64,000 bases of DNA, taken from positions 62,001 to 126,000 of the forward strand of contig CAJFCJ010000011.1 in assembly GCA_904063045.1 (NCBI GenBank). Reading direction: 5' to 3'. Under the pieces are notes generated by a model. It was not told the DNA's origin. It searched no databases and worked only from the letters and a program-made list of their open reading frames with translations. Numbering within the stretch: the stretch's first letter is position 1; each line of letters opens with the position of its first letter. The position numbers and the translations under genes were made by a program. Below, in pieces: positions 1 through 15,117 of the stretch. This DNA comes from Dimorphilus gyrociliatus (taxonomy: Eukaryota > Annelida > Polychaeta > Dinophilidae).

Positions 1-4393
<4,393 letters not shown>

Positions 4394-5135
4394 ATGAGTG
4401 GTGGTATTGCACCAAGTAAAAGCACAGTTTATGCTTCAAATCTTCAATTTACCTTAACAAACAATGATCTTCACAAAGTATTTGAAAAATTCGGAAAAAT
4501 CGTCAAGTAATATTTATATCATGACCTCTAACATCAATTATAAGTAAAACTTTTAACAGAGTAACTATAGTAAAAGATAAAGAAACACGAAAGAGTAAAG
4601 GTGTTGCCTTTGTTCAATTTCTGGATAAGTTTGATGCCACAAAGGCTATAGAATCTTTAAACGGAACAGATTTATTCGGTCGCAAACTTAAGTGCAGCAT
4701 GGCGAAAGATAATGGAAGATCTACAGAATTTATCAAAAGAAGGCAATACACCGATAAATCTCGTTGTTATGAGTGCGGTGAAGAGGGTCATCTTAGGTAT
4801 GATTAATAACAAACAACTATTTATCTAAATAACTCAAATAGAAGATTTTCAGCTACAAGTGCCCGTTAAATGCTCTAGGAGATAGACAAGCTCCGAAGAA
4901 GAAAGAGAGAAAGGAGAAGATGAGAAAGAGGAAATTTGAACCAAATGAAAGGAATGTCGACGAAGAGGAAGAGAATATAGAATCTGACGACAATGCAGAA
5001 GATCCTGCTCTTGAATCTTTAGCAGCTATAATATGGGAAGAAACTGATAGAAAAAATGTCTCTCATGATGGATCTAAGAAAAAGAGAGTATATAAAAAAA
5101 GTTCATATTTTAGTGACGAAGAAGAATTGGAGTAA
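4394..5135 (+). CDS. ZCRB1: Zinc finger CCHC-type and RNA-binding motif protein 1 (U11/U12 snRNP component)
   Basis: Three exons (4394-4506, 4560-4796, 4853-5135) give about 210 residues; human ZCRB1 is 217. An N-terminal RRM (about residues 10-88) has RNP2 VYASNL and RNP1 [13 protein letters not shown] zinc knuckle follows ([15 protein letters not shown]-x2-C-x4-H-x4-C), split by the second intron, and then a Lys/Arg- and Glu/Asp-rich tail. In vertebrates the protein is a component of the minor (U12-type) spliceosome; its presence suggests that U12-type splicing is retained, which is inference. It is head-to-head with the EML gene, and its stop lies only 50 nt from the stop of TRAIP on the other strand. 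Confidence 0.93.
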
Positions 5136-5185
5136 CTTTTTCCAACATTCTGTATATTTTTTATAAAAAACATGAAAACTACAAA

Positions 5186-6594
5186 TCATTCCAATTCAAT
5201 TATGTCCGGTGTACTTTTTGGTTTAGACAAGCTGAATGAGCTTACTTTTTTAACTTCTCGAGACGATTGTACAAACTTGTGACTTCCTCCAAGTCCGTTA
5301 TAGCCTCTAGAAATTACTGGACCACTGTTTGTTTTTTTCCATTGGAACGTTTTTGAACGTTTTAAAATATTTAAATTTTTAAGAGCTGAACTATTAGAGG
5401 CTTTTGGAGATTTCTCTTTAGAAAGCAAAGCTAAACAATGACTAGGTAATTGGGGAGAAGACATGTTGTTATCAAGTTTTAATCTTTTTGTAATAACTTC
5501 TTCGTCGTCAGATAATTCTATCTCTTCAGTTTGAGATTGTAACGGTGCAGGAGATTCTTTTAACAGTCTATGTGCAAAACTACTACGGGTTTCTGTGGGA
5601 GAGTCTATAGCTTTTGATAAAGCCTCAGATTTTTTTTTGTAACTCTCCGCTCGTTCCTCAAGAGTCTTGGCATTTTCTTCTAAATCTTCTATTAGCTTTT
5701 TTGATTGGTCCAGCTAAAGAAAAATATCAATTTTTATATTATATTTATAAATTATATAATCACGCGACCTCCAATTGCTTTTGCCGTAAACTCTTTTTAG
5801 CATCTACAACTTCTCTTCTCATTTTTTCTAATTTGGCTGAAACTTCGCTGGATTTCTTACGCTTCATATTTAATTCTTTAGTTAACATTAGACACCAGCT
5901 CTTAAGCTCATCTTTGCCTTGGTTTTCGACTGAGAGAGCAATTTCTTTATCGGATTTAATACCGTCCAATATATTTGACACTTCAACCAGTTCTTTTAGT
6001 TTCCTCTTAACGTTTTTAAGTTCCTCCGTCATATGATAAGCCTTTACCTCACATTCTTGCAAAGATGCTACTTGATCTTTAAGGCATTGTCTTTTTTTTC
6101 TTTCTTCATCCAATATCCTTTCCAGACTTGCTATTCTGTCTTTATCTAATTGTCGATTGCTAATACTCTGTGTCTACAATTTCAAAAAGTGGCTATATAT
6201 ACCATATATGATATATAATATATAAAATATTTTGTAACTGACTAATTTCTCCTTTGCATCTTTCGCTTCTTTCTCTTTGCCTTTTAGCTGGGCTTTAACT
6301 GACGATAGTTGATTCTTTAAAGTCGCTTCATCAATTTCAGGTTCGGTTCCCAATTGGAAAAAGAGCTTTGGTATATAGCCACTATTTGACGGTATATTCT
6401 GCCGGCAATGAGGACAACTTCGTCTCCGTTCGAGCCTATTTTAATGAATTTTTGCAAACTATTAGTTATAAAGGCAACTTTACAAACCATTGCTCAAGAC
6501 AGGTTGTATGAAAAACATGACCACATTTAGCGACAGCTATGTCAGTAAAATCATCATAAAAATCCGAGCAAATAACACAAACGGCGTTCTTCAT
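5186..6594 (-). CDS. TRAIP: E3 ubiquitin ligase TRAIP (RING, coiled coil)
   Basis: Four exons (6594-6488, 6435-6243, 6173-5769, 5713-5186) encode about 410 residues (human 469). An N-terminal C3HC4 RING is complete: CVIC, CGHVFH, CLEQW and CPHC, with the first intron splitting the Trp codon. A long Lys/Glu-rich coiled coil follows (about residues 70-280), then a Ser/Lys-rich tail. This order matches TRAIP, the ligase that ubiquitylates the CMG helicase at converged forks and DNA crosslinks. A C-terminal PIP box is not obvious. Start chosen at 6594 because RING cysteines begin at residue 6. Confidence 0.9.
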
Positions 6595-6948
6595 AATAAA
6601 GCAGTATTTCAGTTAAAACATAATGTTTGAAAACAAAATCAAAATGTTCGGTGCCATTTTACATACTAGTTGGATAGGTGTCCAGTTCCACAGCGGAAGA
6701 AGAACCAGTCGGAAAAGAATTTAAAATTAAGAACTTTAATAATATTTATATTCTCTAGCCTGTGTTCTACTATTAATAATGCGAATATTTTTTTTATCAA
6801 TTATCAATAACTAATAAATAAGCTATTTTATAAAAGTTTTTTTTTAAAAACATTAAAAATTTTCATCGTTAATAATAAAGAATATAAAACATTCATCATT
6901 ATAAATAAAGCTAATATAAAAGATATATTTGTTTGAAACCGGTTCAAG

Positions 6949-7946
6949 TTAACCTGACGTATCTTTATCGAAAGGTAATGAAATACTAGAAGTACATGAG
7001 TTTGCGGAAAAGGTCGAAAAATGACTTCTTGGTTGTTGAGTTATTACGGATAATGAGTTTTTAGATAAGTTCTTCTGTCTCAATGGAGCGGGTAATTGTA
7101 AAAAGTTAGGGCTAGGAATTGGTTTTAGCTGAGATCTTTTTAATTTTTTGCCTAAAGTAGTTTGGGGAATTATACTGGATATAGGAAGTTGTAGTCGTTC
7201 TAAACGAGGTCGATCATCATTTATCACTAAAGCTCTTTTGCCAATATTCTTTTCCAGACTAAGGGAATTTATTCTCGTGGCAGGGGGCGCCAGAGTACCT
7301 AAAATAAGTGAAACTATTAGAAATTATAGTTAAGACTCTCGCTAGTTTCATTTGTATTACTTCTATATTCTTTCCACTTTTTATTATGATCAGTAGCTAA
7401 TTTAATATGTTTAACCTTCTTTTTAGAAATGAACACATCTTCTCTGCTAAAAGTTGACAAACTATCTAAAGTATCATTAGAATCGGATAAAAATTCTGAA
7501 GAAATTTGAAGAGAATTGGATAAAAATTTCAGTTGATGCATCTCTTGATTAAGAGCGCAACAAGGGCAAAAACAATGAGTTAAGCAATCACCAAAATTAG
7601 ACCCTGGAATACGGAACTCTTTGCGAATTTTTCGTCTAAGTGTTAACCCCATTAGCCAATGCATACAAACCACAGTGGCAGCGCAATACAGACAAGTAAA
7701 TATATCTTTATATAGTACTTTTAAATAATTCATAGCAATTGCATTCATCACGTAAGTTCTGCAAGGAAATAGAACGGAAGATATAGGGCATTGTTCCATA
7801 TCACAAAGATTTATACTCCAATCCGGTTTGTAAGATGTCTCGGGAAATTCACAGTATACAGTTGGTTTCCTAGTTAAGCGATTGTCTCTAAGAGATGTAT
7901 AACATTTTTGAACAGCAGTGATAGGATATTGGTCTTTTTTATCCAT
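6949..7946 (-). CDS. PLAC8-family cysteine-rich protein with C-terminal extension
   Basis: First exon 7946-7337 (start 7946) holds a divergent PLAC8 domain: a Cys-containing N-terminal segment, a hydrophobic stretch (residues about 80-100) and a CFCPCCALNQE motif near residue 135. Reading straight on gives a stop at 7317. A 38-nt intron (7336-7299, GTCTTA...TAG) would instead join in phase to exon 7298-6949, adding 117 codons rich in Pro, Ser, Leu and Lys (total about 319 residues). The downstream frame is open over 350 nt of A+T-rich DNA, which supports coding, but the donor is weak and the intron is the shortest in the window. PLAC8 proteins are small membrane-associated Cys-rich proteins linked to organ size, cadmium resistance or Ca2+ flux depending on lineage. 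No function is assigned here. Confidence 0.65.
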
Positions 7947-8256
7947 GTATTTGATATAATTTTCGAATATAGTATGATCTTTTTTTACACGTAAACATTT
8001 ACAAAACCATCATATTAAGATTGACTTGGAGTAATTACTATATATACAGGATATACATATATACTGTATTTCTTGTATATATAGAATTTTAATATAACAC
8101 TTCAAACTACCTATTTATTATATATATATATATATATAAAAAAGGAATCAATTTAATGATATTCTATAAAAAGAAAGTAAAACAAATTTATTTATATAAA
8201 GAATCGTTTCGACTATTGAGATCGTTTTTTTTTTTTTTAACTCTCAGTTTATTTGA

Positions 8257-8791
8257 TTATTTATCGACCCAATTTCTTAATTGACTTCGTTCCTGAAACA
8301 ATTAAGTATTATATAAATTTTTTTGTTATTAGGGATATAAAAAATGACTTTTCGACCTGGATAAGCGCACAACAAGGGCACATAATATGTATGATTGTAT
8401 CGCAGATGGGGTGACTTACAATACCATATTCAGCCCTTATTTCTCCTCGAGTTAAACAACCAGTTACCCAGTGTAAACAACATAGTCCCAGAAATGCGTA
8501 GAGTAAACAATTTGCCAGCATAAATTGTTCACCTTGTCTCATTTCTTCTACTATGAAACCATACATACAACAAGGGCAACAGTAGGCTACTAGACATTGT
8601 TTGGGCTCCCTTATCATATTTGGCCCGCATAAATCATTTTCCCAATCTTCATAAGGGAGAAAAGACATTGGTTGATTAGCGAAACCGACATTTGCGGAGG
8701 AATAAGGGTTTTGTCCATGAGTTTGAAATGCATTTGGTTGAGTTTGAATAGCATTTGAAATAGACGGAACACTAGCTGTTAAACTATCCAT
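8257..8791 (-). CDS. PLAC8-family (cornifelin-like) cysteine-rich protein
   Basis: Two exons (8791-8357 and 8292-8257) encode 156 residues. The N-terminal 45 residues are rich in Gln, Asn and Ser. The PLAC8 domain follows: CLVAYCCPCCMYGF, a hydrophobic stretch (LLYAFLGLCCLHW), TRGEIRAEYGI and CPCCALIQ. The short last exon supplies the conserved end (ERSQLRNW); ignoring the intron gives a different tail ending at 8309. It is better conserved than the neighbour at 6949-7946, suggesting a tandem duplication with divergence of that copy. Confidence 0.85.
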
Positions 8792-9342
8792 TGATTTTAA
8801 TAGCGCAACATTCAGCTTTTATTCAAATTTTCAATTGATGTCATTGATTATTAATAATGGCGCGAGGAAATTACGTCAGAACAGTAAATTTCAAACAAAA
8901 ACAAAGGATTGAATAGATATGACTTCGTGGCATTTGTGATATTTTCGGTGAGTTTCTAGTTTTTAATATAATAAACTCAGGTAGTTTAGGTGAATGAAAT
9001 TATTTATGAAGAGATAACTGACAGAAATATAGGCCAATTTTTTAAAAATAAACTCTAGTAGATAGTATAAACCATGTTTAACGATAAGATTATATATTCT
9101 AAAAATAGAAATATATCATCATAGTAAAACAAGAAAAATAACACAAAAGAATGTTTCGTTTTATTATAAATGTAGAATTTATATGGAAAAAAATTGCCAT
9201 TTGTAAATTTTCTTTAATTTCGTTCTTAAAAAATAAATATGATAAATTTTTTTCCAGACATTTGTATATCACTACTGTTTAACGTCGATTAGTTTACATT
9301 CAATTATTAAGATAACACCTTCCCTTGTTTGAGGGCGTTACT
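8792..9342. other. Intergenic, PLAC8 gene to CDS terminal exon
   Basis: Upstream region of the 8257-8791 PLAC8 gene and downstream of the alternative terminal exon at 9343-9466. A+T-rich; no ORF, RNA gene or clear regulatory motif seen. Confidence 0.5.
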
Positions 9343-9466
9343 TCAACTATTAAGAACTAATAATCCTCTTTTTGTTAAGCTTTCTTTCACGAGGTTGAAT
9401 ACTCTTAATTGATCTTCTTCTCTTAGAGCGAGTATTTGTTGAATGATTTTAGCTGGTTGCGCTAGT
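9343..9466 (-). CDS. Alternative terminal exon of CDP-diacylglycerol synthase
   Basis: After an AG acceptor (CAATATTACAG) this exon encodes LAQPAKIIQQILALREED... ending RGLLVLNS and stop: 40 residues in the same phase as the exon at 9957-9840 ([18 protein letters not shown]... ending KGLVPH). Both match the conserved C-terminal helix of CDS enzymes (consensus around PxKxLxxIL...L...LKxxLxxKGL). Splicing exon 10 (ending 10134) to either exon gives a complete enzyme of 440 or 442 residues. It is therefore a duplicated, alternative last exon and not a separate gene. Expression of both forms is inference. Confidence 0.82.
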
Positions 9467-9723
9467 CTGTAATATTGATAGATGTTGTTAACTCTTCTTA
9501 CTTTTTTTTTTGTATACAAATAGGCTTTCTGTTTGCAAATCACATCAAATTCATTTATACTACAGCAATGCATGCCAAATTTACAATTATGGCAAAAAAA
9601 AAAGAAGAAAACAAAAAAAGAATAAAGAAAAGTTTAAGAAAAATGATTACGAGACAAACATGTACAAAGTATCACAGTTAATTGTTCAAAAATTGTCAAT
9701 TATTACCATGCTGCGTTGTTTTC

Positions 9724-9754
<31 letters not shown>

Positions 9755-9761
9755 TTATACA

Positions 9762-9798
<37 letters not shown>

Positions 9799-9839
9799 TC
9801 TGTACTCGAGCAAAACATTTTCGTTATGCCTTATTAATT

Positions 9840-12800
9840 TTAGTGTGGAACAAGACCCTTCCGTATCAGGTTGTCTTTTAACGTTTGATATAGTTCGATT
9901 TGGTCGGCGGAATTTAATTTGAGGATTGTTGAGAGTAACTTTGCCGGACCTACGGCTCTGAGAAAACATGCAAACAATTGTTAATAACTACAACAAAAAA
10001 AATTACAATGATTTAGCTTATTTTACTATAAACATCAAAATAATATAATACAAACATCAACTAAAATTATAGGAAATCGTGTGTTTTATACGATAGCTAC
10101 TATTAAATAGGGGAAATTTTTTTTTTAACTTACTTTATAAAGCTCGAATGGTAAACATGAACAAAAGTTGCCATTAAAAATTGACAATCGAATCTGTCCA
10201 TAATTCCTCCGTGGCCTGGGATTGTGTCACCAAAATCCTATAATTGAAAGAAAGAAAAAAAGAGATTAATTTAACTTATTAAGTTTAGCTTTATTATAAA
10301 GCTACAGTGCGTGTTATTTATTTATATGGCTTTTTGTTGATGTTGTTGTTATTTTTGTTTTTATACCTTAATTTTAAAAGCGCGTTTGAAACCGCTTGCA
10401 AAGAAACCACCAAAAGGACCAATAATTGATGCGAAAATCGAAAATGAGATAGAATGTAACATGAATGGGTACATTTTTACAGTTTCTAATTTCACCCCAA
10501 CCTGAAGAGACATAAAAATGCACATTAATTGATTTTATCTAAAAATAGTGTATAGTAAAAGCTATTTATTTACCAGTCCGTATAAAGTCTGTAGTACTTT
10601 TGGAAGTGTATAATCCGTTAATTGGAAAACGGGTACTCTTTCGCAGTCCATACTTAAGGAATCTTTACTTTCGTTGTATTCAATTGGACAAATGAAATAA
10701 TCGAATGATACGAGGCAATAAGATAACTGAAAAAAAAAAATTTAACCGAAACGATTGTTGCAGTTGTTTTACATTGGTATGTAAAAAGAGATAATTTTAA
10801 AAAAATCATATTAGGCAACCCACCACCATGCCAAATATAACAGTACTGAAAGCTCCGCCAATAAAACCTTCCCAAGTCTTTTTAGGTGACAGTTTTATTA
10901 AAGGAGTTTTACCAAAGAAGAACCCAAACAGATATGCCATGATATCATTGCAGATTATCATTGAAACCGGAACCAAGAACCTAAAGTGGTTTTAGAAAAG
11001 CGCAAAACGATTAGTGTAAACAACACGCAAACATAGTAATCAATAGATAGCATAAATCTGATAAACGACTACAGGATTATGATAAAACACAATAGATATA
11101 CTTTATAACGTACATTATATATTGAATTTTTTCAGTGCATTTAAACAATCTAATTCCTAATTATGTAACTAAACATAAAAGAATATGGTTTATAACTTTG
11201 TCAATTCTAGGAAAGAATTATGAATATAAATTCTTATATAATCCTTTTAAATTATGACTTTAGTCGTTTATCAAATATAACAAGAGAAGATATATTAAAG
11301 TAAAGAATATTACCATATGAGTCCTTCAAAGATATTTTGCATAATAAGATGGGATTGTGTGACAACAATCAACAGGGTTACGTGAGTCCATCCGAACTAC
11401 ATTAAGAAACAAATAGATTTTTTAACTCTAATAATAGAAAGGAAGATTGATAAAGTGCAAAATATAATTCACTTCTATTTCTCTTATTATGACTATAAGT
11501 TTTATAATAAAAATATAATTTACTTACAAGTGTAAATTGCTTTAGATAATGAGTTTTGACTAGGCTTAAAACAAAACCAACGAAGCCGCTAACGTATAGA
11601 GAGAAAGATATAAATCGATGGTAAGTTACAAATGGCTTGATAAAGTCCTGTATAAAAAAAAAAATAAATTATTTAAATAATTCTTATCTAATTAGCATAT
11701 TTATGATTATAGAATAATTACTGTTTTGCTGGCAAGTACACCAAAATATTGAATTAAGCTTTCTCCATAAAAAAAGTAGTTTGATGCTATTAAAAAGTAC
11801 CAGCTCAAGGTTCGGAACCAGGGTAAATCGTGAGATTTATAGACGGCGTAACCGATATTTATTATTTCATGAAAACATTTAATTTGTATAATAAAAATCT
11901 GTTTAGAATTAAAATTATATATAAAATATATATAGAAACATAATGCTATTTTATACTAACTAAAATCACTAAGGCCAAAGGTCCCAAGTATATGACTGCG
12001 GCAAAACCAAATATCATAACCCAAGTAAAAATACCGCGAATAATCCAATTTCTCCATCTAAACGAAAGTAATTTTTGAATATTAATTAAAGATTATCATT
12101 TTATTATAAGTTATAAAATAATTAAATTACCTTGGTGTTAAATCTTTTAAAGCGGAGTCAATTACTTCGGTTGTTTTATCGCTAGCTTGTGGTAGTTGTT
12201 GAGAAACATCTGGGTCTATAGACAAATCATCCGCTGTATCTCCCGAACCTGGATGATTTTCACTTCGCTATAATCGAAATAGGTGATATTCTATTAGTAA
12301 AATATATTAAAAATTATATATATATATATTTATACATATCTAAATTTCCAAACCAAGTTGGGCGATAATTTACTTACCTTTTATCTTATTAATCTTTATT
12401 CTAAGCATTTATTAAATCTATTTATAGATTGTGGGCAGTTTCATTTAGAATATATAGTAAAAATAATAGTTGGTCCATGAAATTCACAATACTTTGCAAA
12501 AATTCTGTATATAATTTTATATTTAACTTGTAGGTATTTTGCTATTTGCATTTATTCTTATTAATATTTTGAATAGTATTATGGTCTGAATTTTTGATAG
12601 TTTTTACATTGTTAGCTTTGCTTGATATAATCTATATTTTGTTGAGTCTGTATCAACATATTTTATAGTTATAAAACCATGTTGGCCGTTAATCATTTAT
12701 TGACCATAGTTTTACGATGACTGTATTCATTTCAATTTTTTAAAACTATTCCCAGTAAATTTTGCAAATGACAAAATTCCATTTAGAGTTTACTATTTGA

Positions 12801-12962
12801 AAGCGATTTCAAAATATGCTACTCTTAGTCAAGGTAACACCCAATTTAATCTTATAAAACAGTTTACTTGTCAGTGACTTAAATGTGAAAATTAAAATAA
12901 TCGTCAATTGATTAACTTACATCTGATTTGTCCTCAACTTTTCTCTGTCTTACGTCAGTCAT
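9840..12962 (-). CDS. CDS1/CDS2: Phosphatidate cytidylyltransferase (CDP-diacylglycerol synthase)
   Basis: Makes CDP-diacylglycerol from CTP and phosphatidate for phosphatidylinositol and cardiolipin synthesis, as a multipass ER membrane enzyme. Exons: 12962-12921, 12267-12131, 12057-11961, 11898-11722, 11647-11528, 11396-11314, 10980-10824, 10726-10574, 10501-10367, 10237-10134, 9957-9840; all phases close, about 440 residues (human CDS1 461). Diagnostic segments are [37 protein letters not shown] and [12 protein letters not shown]. Several hydrophobic helices follow a Ser/Asp-rich cytosolic N-terminus. The last exon is one of two homologous alternatives (see 9343-9466). TA microsatellites lie in the 3' region (9724-9750, 9763-9792). 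Start 288 bp from the divergent MCU start. Confidence 0.95.
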
Positions 12963-13250
12963 TGTTAAATGATATTAATTATTTTATGTAGAAAAGCCTT
13001 TTAAAACCCAAAATTAGCGAAATTCTTCAAAATTTTCGCATAATCTCGCTGACCAAACGGAATCTCACGAGACTCTCGGGTCATTAATTGTAACCTGGCA
13101 ACCTGTCCATTTTATTTGGTAAAGAATCGTCTTGTAAGAAATTGGGATTACCCAGAATAATAATAAATTTTTACTATTCCTACTATTATAGAATAAATTA
13201 TTTTTTGCGGATTATTATAGAATCCATATCAGGATCCCAGATCATTAGAC
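12963..13250. promoter_or_regulatory. Divergent promoter region CDS / MCU
   Basis: 288 bp between divergent start codons, including a locally GC-richer stretch (about 13040-13100, TCTCGCTGACC and CACGAGACTCTCGGG). Shared promoter inferred from position. Confidence 0.45.
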
Positions 13251-14919
13251 ATGGCGCTGGGTACGAGATGTTTGTTTGTTTGCTCTTATTCAAGGAGGTA
13301 TTTCTCCTGTCTTAGATCATCAATTCTAAAACAAAAGGTAAGAGTTGAGGAAAAAAACTATTTCTCACCATATATAGTAAAATTACGGTGAAACTTTTAG
13401 TAACTGTTACTTTTTTGCAAGGCTTTAGATTGGCGTAGTATTGTTTTATAAAGTCTGCAACATCAACAGCAATAAAAAGACGTAACTTGTTTTAATGAAT
13501 TTTAGATACAAAATAAAATGATATTTCCCCTGGCTTTTAATTTTATAGCGATCTCTAGGCCCCTTGCAATGTATTAGTATTCATTGATCGGTAAAACGAA
13601 CACTTCCGCGCCTAGTTGCCAGCTTCAAGGATTTGCTAATCAGAACGTATTGAATACAGATTTCATACCCGAGTGGCCTCTATGTACACTGCAGATTCTC
13701 ATCCGTCCAGTCTGGGAGTGGAGGTAAGTTGAAAAAAAAAAGATAAAAAAAATAGTAAAACTTAGAGATAAGAAATTGCTTGGAAAGCAGATAATTTTTG
13801 AAGAGCTATCCAGTAAATTGTATAATAAACAACGGCTCAAATGGCGATGTATATATGTATGTATTATTGATGACTGCACACTAATGGTTGGCGATCGATT
13901 CATAAAATGCGAAAAATACCAAATCGCCATCGCAAATTGCTAATAAAATAAAGAAAAATTGATAAGATTGCTTATGTCAACCATACTCGATGCTCGATAC
14001 CTCTTCAAAATGTTTGCAAACATTCCGCTAATCACTCTAGCGACTTGTTAGAAAATAAGAATAGTGTTTGTTTGGTATCGAAGATTGTCGACTTTAATAC
14101 ATCCCATTGACCTCTTGTTCAGGCAATTGACGCTTTGTTAATGACCACGTCGGTAGGCAGCCAATTCTCTCTCGTATTCCTATGCGACTTTATCAAGTAC
14201 AGAACACGACGCTTATCAATATTCATAATTGTAACGAATTCCTTTCACTCGACAAGAAATAGCTGATTATCTCAAACTTTTGATGTACAATTTAATAGAT
14301 TGCATACCATACTATATTAAATCCTTGAGCTAATTCACTTACAATTAATATACCTGTTGAAATTTAATTAGTGTTCGTAATTATCTAGGTTTCATTGCAT
14401 ATAATGAATGCTTACAGTTCAACAAGAGCGTCACTGTTCTATTTAAGTCATTTACAAATATCTGCTAGTGTCGTTTAGACCGAAAAAAAAAACCTAATGA
14501 TAGAAGACGGTTATTTGTTAAAGAAAACGAAGAAGAAGGGAGGAGGAGGGGGACGCGAGTGGGGAAGAGAAAAAAAAATCTTCTTCTTACGTGTCAACCG
14601 AATGTTTGTTTTACAATATATAATGTCTATTTTTTTCCCTTCACCAGTTTATTCTGTTTATGAATGAAGGATAGATCGTTAAATATAATGATATAATAAG
14701 AAAAGTATATATTATAGTTTATCGGTAGTTGTACTTTTTTTTTATTTTTTTTTTAATTTTCTCTGTGATAAAATCCATATTCTTAGTGAAAGCCTCCAGT
14801 TACGAAATGGCCCCTTTTATGGAAACACTGTACTAATATTTATCTAATAATTCCTTATTTTCTTCTCTGTCTTTAAATTCTGCTCACTCGTTTTTTTATC
14901 TTGTATATTAGATATACTA

Positions 14920-14973
<54 letters not shown>

Positions 14974-15076
14974 AATATTCCATTTACTTAAAACGATTCT
15001 TAGTCTGTTTGAAGAGATGATTTTAGCCTATCTGAAAGAATAATAATCGATAGTCAGGTGTATATCCTTTATAGCC

Positions 15077-15117
<41 letters not shown>

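Noticed and set aside
6931-6955. GGTTCAAGT resembling a tRNA B box
   Set aside because: No A box at the right distance and no cloverleaf; no tRNA gene was found anywhere in the window.
9475-9969. Plus-strand Lys/Tyr-rich open frames
   Set aside because: Low-complexity poly-A and TA translation opposite the CDP-diacylglycerol synthase terminal exons.
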